A stretch of DNA of 64,000 nt from Mesorhizobium sp. CAU 1732 (lineage in GTDB: Bacteria; Pseudomonadota; Alphaproteobacteria; Rhizobiales; Rhizobiaceae), in assembly GCF_039888675.1 (NCBI RefSeq), contig NZ_JBDQQR010000002.1:1-64000 (forward strand), given 5' to 3'. The position numbers were made by a program, and so were the translations under genes. The first letter of the stretch is position 1, and every line of letters starts with the position of its first letter. The notes below the pieces were generated by a model. The model was not told where the DNA came from. It made no database searches and was given only the letters and a program-made list of their open reading frames with translations. Below, piece by piece: positions 27,112 to 35,416 of this stretch.

Positions 27112-27126
27112 TTTAAACTGTTTAAA
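27112..27126. promoter_or_regulatory. Palindrome TTTAAAC-T-GTTTAAA upstream of the LacI gene
   Basis: A perfect 7-bp inverted repeat about one central base lies 32 bases before the proposed start of the LacI-type gene, in the short gap after the EamA stop. It could be an autoregulatory operator, though classical LacI-family sites have a central CG. Confidence 0.45.
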
Positions 27127-27154
27127 AGGACTTATGGCACCCGACTGTGACAAT

Positions 27155-28096
27155 TCAAAGCTTTTTTGCCAATGACTGGTCTTCGCTGTTCGGAGCCGAG
27201 CGCTCCAGCAGCCTGAGCCGATGCTCGCGATGGATGATGTAAAGGCCGCTGGCGACGATGATGGCCGCTCCGCCCAGCGTCCACCAATCCGGGAAATCAT
27301 CGAAGACGAGATAGCCGAAGCCGATCATCCAGATCATCTGCGAATAGGGATATGGCGCGAGCGCCGAGGCCGTCGCCTGCTTGTAGGCCTTGATCAGGAG
27401 CCAATGCCCGAACCCGCCAAGCAGGCCGAGCATCAGGAACAGGACCCACTGAAGGCCATCCTGCGGAAAGGACGCGACCGACGGTACGAACGGCAGCATC
27501 AGCAGCACGGGGGCCAGAGCCGAATAGAAGATCAGGCTTTCCGCCGTCTCGATCGCCCCCATCCGGCGCGTCATGATGACGTAGAAGCAATAGCTCGACA
27601 TCGAGATCAGCGCGAAGACATGGCCGACGCCGAAATCGCCGAAACCCGGCCGCGTGATGACGAGCACGCCGACGAACCCGACCAGCACGGCCATCCAGCG
27701 CCGCCAGCCGGCCCATTCGCCAAGCAGCGGACCGGCAAGCGCCGTGATCACCATCGGTGCGAAGAAATAGATCGAAACCGTCTCGGCGAGTTGCAGCGTC
27801 TGCAGCGCAAGGAAATTGAAGACCGTGGAGCCGAACAGGAAGACGCCGCGCAGGATCTGCGCCGGCAGGCTCTTCACCTTGAACATCGACGGGTTCGACC
27901 ATGCGCGGAACAGCACCAGCACGGCCACGACATGGATCGCAAAACGCGCCCAGGACACGAATTCCGGCCGCATGCCCTGCTGAACCAGATATTTCGCGGA
28001 CGTATCGAGGCACGCGAAGAGAAAGCAAGCGCAGATCACGAGCACGATTGCCGGGGACGGCGTCGCCGTGTCGCTTCTGTTGGTCGTGGAGGTCAA
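27155..28096 (-). CDS. EamA/DMT-family membrane transporter
   Basis: 313 residues, about ten hydrophobic segments arranged as two EamA repeats: ICACFLFACLDTSAKYL at the first helix and PYPYSQMIWMIGFGYLVFDD in the second half. The family exports or imports small metabolites; the S-adenosylmethionine/amino-acid-like subgroup is nearest. The start is the TTG at 28096; no ATG precedes residue 37, and the ribosome-binding site is weak. It lies upstream of the LacI gene on the same strand. Confidence 0.82.
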   Translation of the reverse strand: MTSTTNRSDTATPSPAIVLVICACFLFACLDTSAKYLVQQGMRPEFVSWARFAIHVVAVLVLFRAWSNPSMFKVKSLPAQILRGVFLFGSTVFNFLALQTLQLAETVSIYFFAPMVITALAGPLLGEWAGWRRWMAVLVGFVGVLVITRPGFGDFGVGHVFALISMSSYCFYVIMTRRMGAIETAESLIFYSALAPVLLMLPFVPSVASFPQDGLQWVLFLMLGLLGGFGHWLLIKAYKQATASALAPYPYSQMIWMIGFGYLVFDDFPDWWTLGGAAIIVASGLYIIHREHRLRLLERSAPNSEDQSLAKKL

Positions 28097-28178
28097 ATCA
28101 GAGGGCCTGATACTGGATGTACTCAGACTTCATCGATCAACAGGTTCGGTCGCGCAAGTCCAAAGTCCCACGCGCGCG

Positions 28179-28649
28179 CTATTCCTCGGTGTCGGGATCG
28201 TCTTCGTCATCGGGGACGACTGCCCCGTTGAGGTTGGATTCGACCCGCGCCAGGAGCTTGAGCAGCGCCTTCTGCTCTTTCTTGTCCAGGCCTTTCAGCG
28301 CCTGTTTCTCGGTCTTGCGCACGGCCTTCTCGATCGACTTGATCGCGTTGCGGCCCTCGTCGGTGAGAAACACGTTCGCCTGCCGCGCATCGGAATCCGA
28401 AGCGCGCTTGTCGAGATAACCCTGGCTTTGCAGGCGGTTGATCGTCTTGGTCACTGTGGGTGGCCGCACACCGAGCCGGGTGGCCAGTTGCCCGGGCGTC
28501 TGCCCGTCCTCGCGGTCGAGCGCGATCATGATCTGGTCCTGCCCGGCATAGAAGCCGTGCGTCAGAAGCCGCGCCGCGAGTGCGGTGCGCGAGAGGCGCG
28601 CCGCCGAATGAAGCCGGCTCATCGCTGCCGCCTTGTTCGCCTTTGCCAT
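28179..28649 (-). CDS. MarR-family transcriptional regulator
   Basis: 156 residues: winged helix-turn-helix with GQLATRLGVRPPTVTKTINR and the wing DSDARQANVFLTDEGR, flanked by dimerisation helices, ending in an acidic tail (DDEDDPDTEE). GGGGGAAAG precedes the ATG at 28649. The basic, Ala-rich N-terminus is longer than in typical MarR. The EamA gene 82 bases downstream on the same strand is a possible target. Confidence 0.85.
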   Translation of the reverse strand: MAKANKAAAMSRLHSAARLSRTALAARLLTHGFYAGQDQIMIALDREDGQTPGQLATRLGVRPPTVTKTINRLQSQGYLDKRASDSDARQANVFLTDEGRNAIKSIEKAVRKTEKQALKGLDKKEQKALLKLLARVESNLNGAVVPDDEDDPDTEE

Positions 28650-28724
28650 CAAGGCTTTCCCCCTGCTATGCACGTTGCTTGTCGGTCATGCGGCACGATA
28701 GGCTGACCGCTCCGATGCGATGCT

Positions 28725-29510
28725 ATGCCAGAGCGACATATCAGAAACATGACAGCCAGCGAAACAAAACCGGATATGCGCAACACCATCGCCATCTTGC
28801 CCCTCGGCGCGACGGAGCAGCATGGCCCGCATCTGCCGTTCGAGACCGACAGCATCATCGCGCAGGGCGTGGTCGAGCGTGCAATAGGCCGCCTTCCGCA
28901 AGGCGCTGACGTGATCGTTCTGCCGGTCGAAACGATCGGCTATTCGATCGAGCACTTGGACGTGCCGGGCACGAAGTCGCTAGCCTTCGACGAGGCCGTG
29001 AACCGCTGGATCGGCATCGGTGAGGAGTGCCTCCGGCAAGGGATCAGTCGGTTCGTGATGCTGAACGCCCATGGCGGGAACTCGCCGCTGATGACGATCG
29101 TCGCGACCGAACTGCGTGTGCGACACGCCATGCTGGCGGTCGCGACGAGTTGGACGCGGTTCGGGTATCCGCTGCCGATCGTTTCGCCGGAAGAACGCGC
29201 GATCGGCATCCATGGCGGTTTCATCGAAACCTCCGTGATGCTCGCGCTGCGGCCGGAACTGGTCGACATGACAAAGGCGCGCGACTTCCCCTCCGCGCAA
29301 ACGGAATTTGCACAGGAATTCACGCATCTCCGCGCCTATGGTCCGCATGCCTTCGGCTGGATGATGAGCGATCTCAACCCGGACGGCGTGGCGGGGAACG
29401 CAGCAGCCGCAACAGCGGAAGCGGGAGAAGCCATGCTGGACCACGCTGCGAGCGGGTTTGCGGAACTGCTGGGGGACGTGGCGCGGTTCGACATGGCGAG
29501 GCTGAAGTGA
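28725..29510 (+). CDS. Creatininase/creatinine amidohydrolase family protein
   Basis: 261 residues with the family metal-binding signatures LPLGATEQHGPHLPFETDS and LNAHGGN, plus GIHGGFIETSVML. Members are zinc or manganese amidohydrolases acting on creatinine or related cyclic amides, including some steps of cofactor synthesis. An internal ATG at 28749 (MTASETK) may be the true start, since neither has a clear ribosome-binding site. It is transcribed away from the MarR gene. Confidence 0.82.
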   Translation: MPERHIRNMTASETKPDMRNTIAILPLGATEQHGPHLPFETDSIIAQGVVERAIGRLPQGADVIVLPVETIGYSIEHLDVPGTKSLAFDEAVNRWIGIGEECLRQGISRFVMLNAHGGNSPLMTIVATELRVRHAMLAVATSWTRFGYPLPIVSPEERAIGIHGGFIETSVMLALRPELVDMTKARDFPSAQTEFAQEFTHLRAYGPHAFGWMMSDLNPDGVAGNAAAATAEAGEAMLDHAASGFAELLGDVARFDMARLK

Positions 29511-29659
29511 AGCCTCCAGTTTTTGACATCGCCGCAGTTCAGCCCGGCGAATGAACTGTTCGTAATTTTTGAACCGGGACCGTGCCGGAGCGACGTGCAT
29601 TCGCTGCATCGAAGGCCTATATGACCTCTCGACATCCATTTTTCCCCAAAGAGGACATC

Positions 29660-30697
29660 ATGCCCGAGGCACAGGCCCAAATCCCGGTGACGGTGCTCAC
29701 CGGCTATCTCGGCTCCGGCAAGACCACGCTTTTGAACCGTATCCTCACCGAGGATCACGGCAAGCGCTACGCCGTCATCGTCAACGAGTTCGGCGAGATC
29801 GGCATCGACAATGATCTGATCGTGGAATCCGACGAGGAAATCTACGAGATGAACAATGGCTGCATCTGCTGCACGGTGCGCGGCGACCTGATCCGCACCG
29901 TCGAAGGCCTGATGCGACGTCCCGGCCGTTTCGACGCCATTCTGGTCGAGACGACCGGCCTCGCCGACCCCGCGCCGGTGGCGCAGACCTTCTTCATGGA
30001 CGACGACGTGCGCGCCAAGACCAAGCTCGACGCCGTCGTCGCGCTGGTCGATGCCAAGCACCTGCCGCTGCGCCTGAAGGACTCCAAGGAAGCCGAAGAC
30101 CAGATCGCATTTGCCGACGTCGTGGTCCTCAACAAGACCGATCTCGTGACGCCGGAAGAACTCCGCGCCGTCGAGGCAGCCGTGCGCGCGATCAACCCCG
30201 CGGCCAAGATCCACAAGACCGAGCGCTCCGGCGTGGCGCTGAGCGAGGTGCTGGATCGTGGCGCGTTCGACCTGAAGCGGGCGCTGGATAACGACCCGCA
30301 TTTCCTCGACGCGCAGGATCACGATCACGACCACGAATGCGGCCCGGATTGCGATCACGACCATCACGACCATCACCACGGCGAGGCATCCGCGATCCAC
30401 GACGTCTCGGTGAAATCGATCTCGCTGCGCAGCGGCGAGATGGACCCGAAGAAGTTCTTCCCATGGCTGGAAAAGACGACGCAGATGGACGGCCCCAACA
30501 TCCTGCGCCTCAAGGGCATCATCGCGCTGAAGGACGATCCGGATCGTTACGTCGTGCAGGGCGTGCACATGCTGCTCGAAGGTGACCACCAGCGTCCCTG
30601 GAAGGATGCGGAGAAGCACGAGAGCCGGCTGGTGTTCATCGGCCGCGACCTCGACGTGGAGCGCCTGACGCGCACTTTTGAGGCCTGCCAGGCTTAG
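29660..30697 (+). CDS. CobW/COG0523 metal-chaperone GTPase
   Basis: 345 residues: Walker [10 protein letters not shown] near the N-terminus, metal-binding CXCC (C68, C70, C71 in [13 protein letters not shown]), guanine-specificity NKTD, and a His/Asp-rich segment (about 220-242) with [20 protein letters not shown]. The C-terminal CobW_C domain ends [12 protein letters not shown]. Such proteins pass zinc (or cobalt) to target enzymes. AAAGAGGAC precedes the ATG at 29660; the frame extends back to 29582 without a good site. A WD40 gene follows by 112 bases. Confidence 0.92.
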   Translation: MPEAQAQIPVTVLTGYLGSGKTTLLNRILTEDHGKRYAVIVNEFGEIGIDNDLIVESDEEIYEMNNGCICCTVRGDLIRTVEGLMRRPGRFDAILVETTGLADPAPVAQTFFMDDDVRAKTKLDAVVALVDAKHLPLRLKDSKEAEDQIAFADVVVLNKTDLVTPEELRAVEAAVRAINPAAKIHKTERSGVALSEVLDRGAFDLKRALDNDPHFLDAQDHDHDHECGPDCDHDHHDHHHGEASAIHDVSVKSISLRSGEMDPKKFFPWLEKTTQMDGPNILRLKGIIALKDDPDRYVVQGVHMLLEGDHQRPWKDAEKHESRLVFIGRDLDVERLTRTFEACQA

Positions 30698-30809
30698 GGC
30701 TTGCAAGAGACTTTTGTCACGCTTCGCGCGGAAGGCTTGATGAGCACTCGCTCTTGCCGCCACGAGCCTGTATGAGGCTCGCGGCAGGAACAATCAGACA
30801 CAGGTATCG

Positions 30810-31784
30810 ATGCCCACCGTTGCTCCCCTCGATCTCGATGCGCACTGCGTCGCCGCAGTCTGGCTCGGAAACATCCCGCATTTCGCGCTCGCCGATGGCG
30901 TCGTGCATCGCCTCGACAACGGCCACAAGCACGAAGCCGTGCATGACGGCCTTCTGGCGGCCGTGCCCGGCGACGGAGGACAATCGCTGATCACCGGCGG
31001 CGAGGACGGCAAGGTCTTCGAGGTCAAGCCGGACGGATCGAAGACAGAGATCGCTTCGATCGGCCGCAAATGGGTGACGACCGTCGCTGCCGGTCCGCGC
31101 GGTGCGATCGCATACGCCACCGGCAGGACGGCCTATGTCCGTCTTCCCGACGGCAAGGTGAAGGAATTCCAGCATCCGCGCTCGGTGGAAGGCATCGCTT
31201 TCGCACCGAAGGGCATGCGGATCGCGGTCGCGCGCTACAACGGCGCGACGCTGCATTTCCCCGCCGCCGAGGGCAAGCCCGTCGAACTGGAATGGGCGGG
31301 CGCGCATACCGGCGTCACATTCTCGCCGGACGGCAATTTCCTCGTCACCACCATGCAGGAAAACGCGCTGCACGGCTGGAAGCTCGCAGATGGCAAGCAC
31401 ATGCGCATGGCCGGCTACCCGGTGAAGGTGAAGTCGCTGTCGTGGAGCGCGAAGGGCCGTTGGCTTGCCAGTTCAGGCGCTCCGGCTGCGATCGTCTGGC
31501 CCTTCCTGACCAAGGACGGCCCCATGGGCAAGGCGCCCGTCGAACTTGGCACGCGCGGCGATTCGATGGTCACGTCGGTCGCCTGCCACCCGACCGACGA
31601 CGTCGTCGCGATCGGTTTTGCCGACGGGATGGTGCTCGCGGGCCGCATCGCCGACCAGAAGGAAGTGCTGCTGCGCCGCCCGGGCAAAGGCGCGATCACG
31701 GCGCTCGACTGGGACGCTGAAGGCCGCCGCATCGCCTTCGGGTCCGAAGCGGGCGACTGCGGCGTCATCGACGTGGCGGGCTGA
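30810..31784 (+). CDS. WD40-repeat beta-propeller protein
   Basis: 324 residues with about seven repeats of the WD40 type (GQSLITGGEDGKVFEVKPDG, GVTFSPDGNFLVTTMQENAL, LASSGAPAAIVW, VVAIGFADGMVLAGRI). There is no signal peptide; cytoplasmic scaffold predicted. It follows the cobW gene on the same strand, an association I recall from other Rhizobiales, so a link to metal homeostasis is possible but unproven. Confidence 0.82.
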   Translation: MPTVAPLDLDAHCVAAVWLGNIPHFALADGVVHRLDNGHKHEAVHDGLLAAVPGDGGQSLITGGEDGKVFEVKPDGSKTEIASIGRKWVTTVAAGPRGAIAYATGRTAYVRLPDGKVKEFQHPRSVEGIAFAPKGMRIAVARYNGATLHFPAAEGKPVELEWAGAHTGVTFSPDGNFLVTTMQENALHGWKLADGKHMRMAGYPVKVKSLSWSAKGRWLASSGAPAAIVWPFLTKDGPMGKAPVELGTRGDSMVTSVACHPTDDVVAIGFADGMVLAGRIADQKEVLLRRPGKGAITALDWDAEGRRIAFGSEAGDCGVIDVAG

Positions 31785-31787
31785 GCC

Positions 31788-32243
31788 TCACTCGACGCTG
31801 CAGACGATCTCTCCGGCAGTCTCGGTCTTGCGCGCCTCGCCGCCGCTCGCACCCGTCATGTTGTATGTGCTGATCGCATAGGTCCCGGCGAACGTGCTCG
31901 TCGTCTCGTTGAGCGCGGTCTCGACGAGCATCTCGACATAACCGTGCGGCGCATCGCCCTCTCGCTCGCGATAGAGCCGCAGCTTCAGCGTTTCACCGTC
32001 GAACCAGTATTGCGGGAGGTGACCGCGTTCGAACTCCGTTCGGCGAAGATCGTCCTCGACGGTCGCATCCAGAATCGTCGTACTGGCGGAAAAGCTGAAC
32101 AGCGCGCTGCCCATGCCCCGCGTCATGCCGCCACCGATCACGATCTCTGCCCCATCGTCCACGACCTCGCAGGAAATGCCGCCGGACGCCATCGCCCCCG
32201 ATGGTCCGGCAACAAAAGCGAGAACCGCGAGAATTGAACGCAT
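31788..32243 (-). CDS. Exported protein of unknown function
   Basis: 151 residues with a short signal peptide (MRSILAVLAFVAGPSGAMAS, cleavage after MAS). The mature part has two cysteines (near ISCEVVDD and at EIVCSVE) that could form a disulfide bridging its ends, and acidic/Gly-rich strands suggesting a small beta domain. AAAGGAAAC precedes the ATG at 32243. The gene converges with the WD40 gene (three bases apart). Confidence 0.62.
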   Translation of the reverse strand: MRSILAVLAFVAGPSGAMASGGISCEVVDDGAEIVIGGGMTRGMGSALFSFSASTTILDATVEDDLRRTEFERGHLPQYWFDGETLKLRLYREREGDAPHGYVEMLVETALNETTSTFAGTYAISTYNMTGASGGEARKTETAGEIVCSVE

Positions 32244-32366
32244 GGACAGGTTTCCTTTCAGCATGGTCGCGAATCCGTATCAGCACCATCAACCTTGTTG
32301 GTGTGACACAGTTGCGGCAAGCACGCCGCGACGATAGGAAACCGTCATCTGAGGGAGTTTTGAACC

Positions 32367-33758
32367 GTGGCAGGAGCACCGGAGCAAGCAGCCGGCGTCA
32401 TCGGCGGCATCGCGCGCACCCGCATCGACGCGCTGCGGGCGCGTGAAGCGAAGATGTACGCGCATGCCCGTCCGCAGTCGCGCAAGGCGATGGCCGAGGG
32501 CGTGAGCGGCTATCTGGCGGGCGTTCCGATGCACTGGATGCGCGACTGGCCGATGCCTTTCGCCTTCGTGGTGGAGAAGGCGTCCGGCGCCACGATCACG
32601 GATATCGATGGACACCGCCTGGACGATTTCTGCCTTGGCGACACCGGCTCGATGTTCAGCCATTCGCCCGCACCGGTCGCGCGCGCGATCAGGCGGCAGG
32701 CCAGGCGCGGCCTGACATACATGCTGCCTTCGACCGACGCGCTCGTGCTCGGTGATCTCCTGGCACGACGCTTCGGCCTGCCCTCTTGGCAGATCGCGAC
32801 GACGGCGACGGATGCCAACCGGTTCGCGCTGCGCGTCGCGCGCGCGGTCACGGGACGGCCGAAAATCCTCGTCTTCAACGGCTGCTACCATGGCTCGGTA
32901 GACGAGACGATGGTGAACCTCAGGCATGGCCGGCCAGTCAACCGGCCCGGGCTGGCCGGCGAGTTCCGCGATCTCACCGAGACGACCCGCATCGTGGAGT
33001 TCAACGATCTCGACGCGCTGGATGCGGCGCTTGGCGAGGGCGACGTCGCTTGCGTCATAACCGAGCCTGTCCTGACCAATTCGTGCATGGTCCTCCCACA
33101 GCCGGGCTTTCACGATGGCTTGCGCGATCTCACCCGCAAGCACGGCACGCTGCTTCTCATCGACGAGACGCATACGATCTCGACCGCCCCCGGCGGCTAT
33201 ACGCGCGCCTTTGGACTCGAGCCTGATCTCTTCGTTCTCGGGAAGCCGGTGGCCGGTGGCGTGCCGGCCAGCGTCTGGGGCATGAGCGCCGACGTCGCGG
33301 AGCGCTGGACGGCTTATGAGCAGACCAAGGAGCCCGGCTATTCCGGCATGGGCACGACGCTGTCGGCCAACCCGCTCCAGTTCGCCGCGATGCGCGCCAC
33401 ACTGGAAGAGGTGATGACCGAGAAGGCCTATGCGCATATGGACAAGCTCGCCGAACGGCTGGAGCTTGGCCTGCGCGCGGCGATCGAACGTCACGGCCTG
33501 CCGTGGCATGTCGCCCGCGTCGGCGCGCGCGTCGAGTTCATCTGCGCGCCGGGGCCGCTGCGCAACGGCGCGGAAGCCGAGCTTGCCCATGCGCCGGAAC
33601 TGGAGGCCGCGATCCATGTCGGCCTCGTCAATCGCGGCTGCCTGATCGCGCCTTTCCACAACATGATGCTGATCTCGCCGGCAACGAAGAAGAAGCAGGT
33701 CGATCGGCTGGTGGAAGCGTTCGATGAGATTGTCCGGGAGTTGACCTCACATGTCTGA
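32367..33758 (+). CDS. Class III aminotransferase (glutamate-1-semialdehyde-aminomutase-like)
   Basis: 463 residues of fold-type I PLP enzyme. Landmarks: SGATITDIDGHRLDDFCLGD, NGCYHGSVDE, LLIDETHTISTAPGG (PLP-ring Asp), and LFVLGKPVAGGVPAS, which carries the Schiff-base lysine. Glutamate-1-semialdehyde aminomutase is the nearest fold relative, but the context (a glutamine-synthetase-like gene next) suggests an amine or amino acid transaminase. The start GTG at 32367 has GAGGGAG upstream. A palindromic repeat separates it from the next gene. Confidence 0.87.
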   Translation: MAGAPEQAAGVIGGIARTRIDALRAREAKMYAHARPQSRKAMAEGVSGYLAGVPMHWMRDWPMPFAFVVEKASGATITDIDGHRLDDFCLGDTGSMFSHSPAPVARAIRRQARRGLTYMLPSTDALVLGDLLARRFGLPSWQIATTATDANRFALRVARAVTGRPKILVFNGCYHGSVDETMVNLRHGRPVNRPGLAGEFRDLTETTRIVEFNDLDALDAALGEGDVACVITEPVLTNSCMVLPQPGFHDGLRDLTRKHGTLLLIDETHTISTAPGGYTRAFGLEPDLFVLGKPVAGGVPASVWGMSADVAERWTAYEQTKEPGYSGMGTTLSANPLQFAAMRATLEEVMTEKAYAHMDKLAERLELGLRAAIERHGLPWHVARVGARVEFICAPGPLRNGAEAELAHAPELEAAIHVGLVNRGCLIAPFHNMMLISPATKKKQVDRLVEAFDEIVRELTSHV

Positions 33759-33770
33759 GTTCCTTCGCGC

Positions 33771-33926
33771 GCCCCTCTGCCCTGCCGGGCATCTCCCCCA
33801 CGAGGGGGGAGATCAGTCTGCATCTGCGTTTTCGCCAACCTCCAGCCTTGCAGGACGAGCGGAGAGGGTGATGAAGGATAATCTCCCCCCTCGCGGGGGA
33901 GATGTCCGGCAGGACAGAGGGGGGCG
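33771..33926. repeat. Mosaic palindromic repeat, copy 1
   Basis: Outer arms (33771 onward, CCCCTCTGCCCTGCCGGGCA; and the complementary arm ending at 33926) flank two inner hairpins (33791-33813 and about 33880-33903) and a 65-base central segment. It lies in the 207-base gap between the aminotransferase and glutamine-synthetase-like genes; copies 2, 4 and 5 share the arms. Confidence 0.8.
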
Positions 33927-33965
33927 CCACAGAACGCCAACCCTGCAATTTGGAGCCAGTTTCGC

Positions 33966-35354
33966 ATGACCTCCCCCTCCGGCTCCTCCCCCGACGAGGC
34001 CCTCGCCTTCCTGGACGCGCATCTCGACATCGAGGCCTTCGACATCGTTTTGACCGATGCCAACGGCGTGGGACGCGGCAAGATCATCCGACGCCACGAA
34101 CTTGAGGCGTTCTACAAAGGTGGCCGCCATCTGCCGATCTCGATCCTCGGCCTCGACATCACCGGTGAGGATGTCCACGAGACCGGCCTGATCTGGGATT
34201 CCGGCGACGGCGATTTGCGCGCATGGCCCATACCCGGCACGCTGAAGCCGCTTCACGGCACGACCCCGCCGCGCGGACAGGCGCTGATGTCGATGTATGG
34301 TCTCGACGGCACGCCGATGACCAGCGATCCGCGCCACGCGCTGCTTCGGCAAGTCGCGGCGATGAAGGCGCGCGGCCTGCATCCTGCCGGTGCCTTCGAA
34401 CTCGAATTCTTCCTGCTGGCCAACGAACGCGACGCCGAAGGGCGCGTCCAACCGGCGCGCGCCGTCGTGGACGGGCGCGCCAGCGGCAAGACCGAAGTCT
34501 ATTCCGTCGATCATTTGCACGGCATGGAGCCGCTGTTCTCCGACATCTACGCTGCGGCCAAAGCGCAGGGCATACCCGCCGAGACGGTGATTTCGGAATA
34601 TGCGCCCGGCCAGTACGAGCTGACCCTGAACTACCGCAAAGACGTGATGCAGGCGGCCGACGATCTCGTCATGCTCAAGCGCATCGTACGCATGCAGGCG
34701 CGCCGCCACGGCGTCACCGCCTGCTTCATGGCAAAGCCGATCGAGCGCTATGCGGGATCCGGCATGCATTTCCACGTTTCGCTGCAGGACGATGCCGGCC
34801 GCAACGTCTTCGCGGAGGAGGCGGAGGGCACATGGAACCCCAAGCTGCTTCACGCGATCGGCGGGCTGTCGCACACGATGGCGGAATCCATGCTGGTCTT
34901 TGCCCCGCACGCCAATTCCTGGCGGCGTTTCGTCTCGCAATCCTACGCGCCCGTCGCGCCGACCTGGGGCGTCAACAACCGCTCGGTCGCCCTGCGTGTA
35001 CCGGCCGGCGACGTGAAGGCGCGGCGCATCGAGCACCGCCCCTCCGGCGTCGACGCGAACCCCTATCTTGTGGCGGCGACGATACTCGCCGGCATTCTCA
35101 AGGGACTGGACGACAGCCTCGATCCGGGGCCTGAAACCACCGGCAATGGCTACGCGGCGGACGAAAACGACAAAGCCGTGATGCCGGCGGACTGGCTGAC
35201 CGCGATCAAGGCGGCGGAGGGCTCGGCATTCCTGAAATCCGCTCTGGGCGAGGACATGCACCGCACGTTCACCGCGATCAAGCGGGCGGAATATCTGCGC
35301 GTGGCCAAGACCGTCAGCGAACTGGACTATCACCTCTACCTCCACGAGGTGTGA
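33966..35354 (+). CDS. Glutamine-synthetase-family protein, gamma-glutamylputrescine-synthetase-like
   Basis: 462 residues with the GS-II-type catalytic motifs: HPAGAFELEFFLL, EYAPGQYELTL, GSGMHFHVSL, and NNRSVALRVP; the N-terminal VLTDANGVGRGK is typical of the PuuA branch, which joins glutamate to amines with ATP. Together with the adjacent aminotransferase it may catabolise putrescine or another amine through gamma-glutamyl intermediates, but the gene pair differs from the E. coli puu order. GGAG lies ten bases before the ATG at 33966. Confidence 0.85.
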   Translation: MTSPSGSSPDEALAFLDAHLDIEAFDIVLTDANGVGRGKIIRRHELEAFYKGGRHLPISILGLDITGEDVHETGLIWDSGDGDLRAWPIPGTLKPLHGTTPPRGQALMSMYGLDGTPMTSDPRHALLRQVAAMKARGLHPAGAFELEFFLLANERDAEGRVQPARAVVDGRASGKTEVYSVDHLHGMEPLFSDIYAAAKAQGIPAETVISEYAPGQYELTLNYRKDVMQAADDLVMLKRIVRMQARRHGVTACFMAKPIERYAGSGMHFHVSLQDDAGRNVFAEEAEGTWNPKLLHAIGGLSHTMAESMLVFAPHANSWRRFVSQSYAPVAPTWGVNNRSVALRVPAGDVKARRIEHRPSGVDANPYLVAATILAGILKGLDDSLDPGPETTGNGYAADENDKAVMPADWLTAIKAAEGSAFLKSALGEDMHRTFTAIKRAEYLRVAKTVSELDYHLYLHEV

Positions 35355-35399
35355 TCGCATCGCGCGATGTGTCAAAAGTTATAGACGGCGAGGACGCCA

Positions 35400-35414
35400 G
35401 AACATATCATGAAC
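35400..35414 (+). promoter_or_regulatory. LexA (SOS) box of alphaproteobacterial type
   Basis: GAAC-ATATCAT-GAAC is a perfect match to GAAC-N7-GAAC (GTTC-N7-GTTC on the other strand), the direct-repeat operator used by LexA in many alphaproteobacteria. It ends two bases before the radical SAM gene ATG, a position where bound LexA would block transcription. A TTATAG about 20 bases upstream could be the -10. Confidence 0.75.
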
Positions 35415-35416
35415 GA

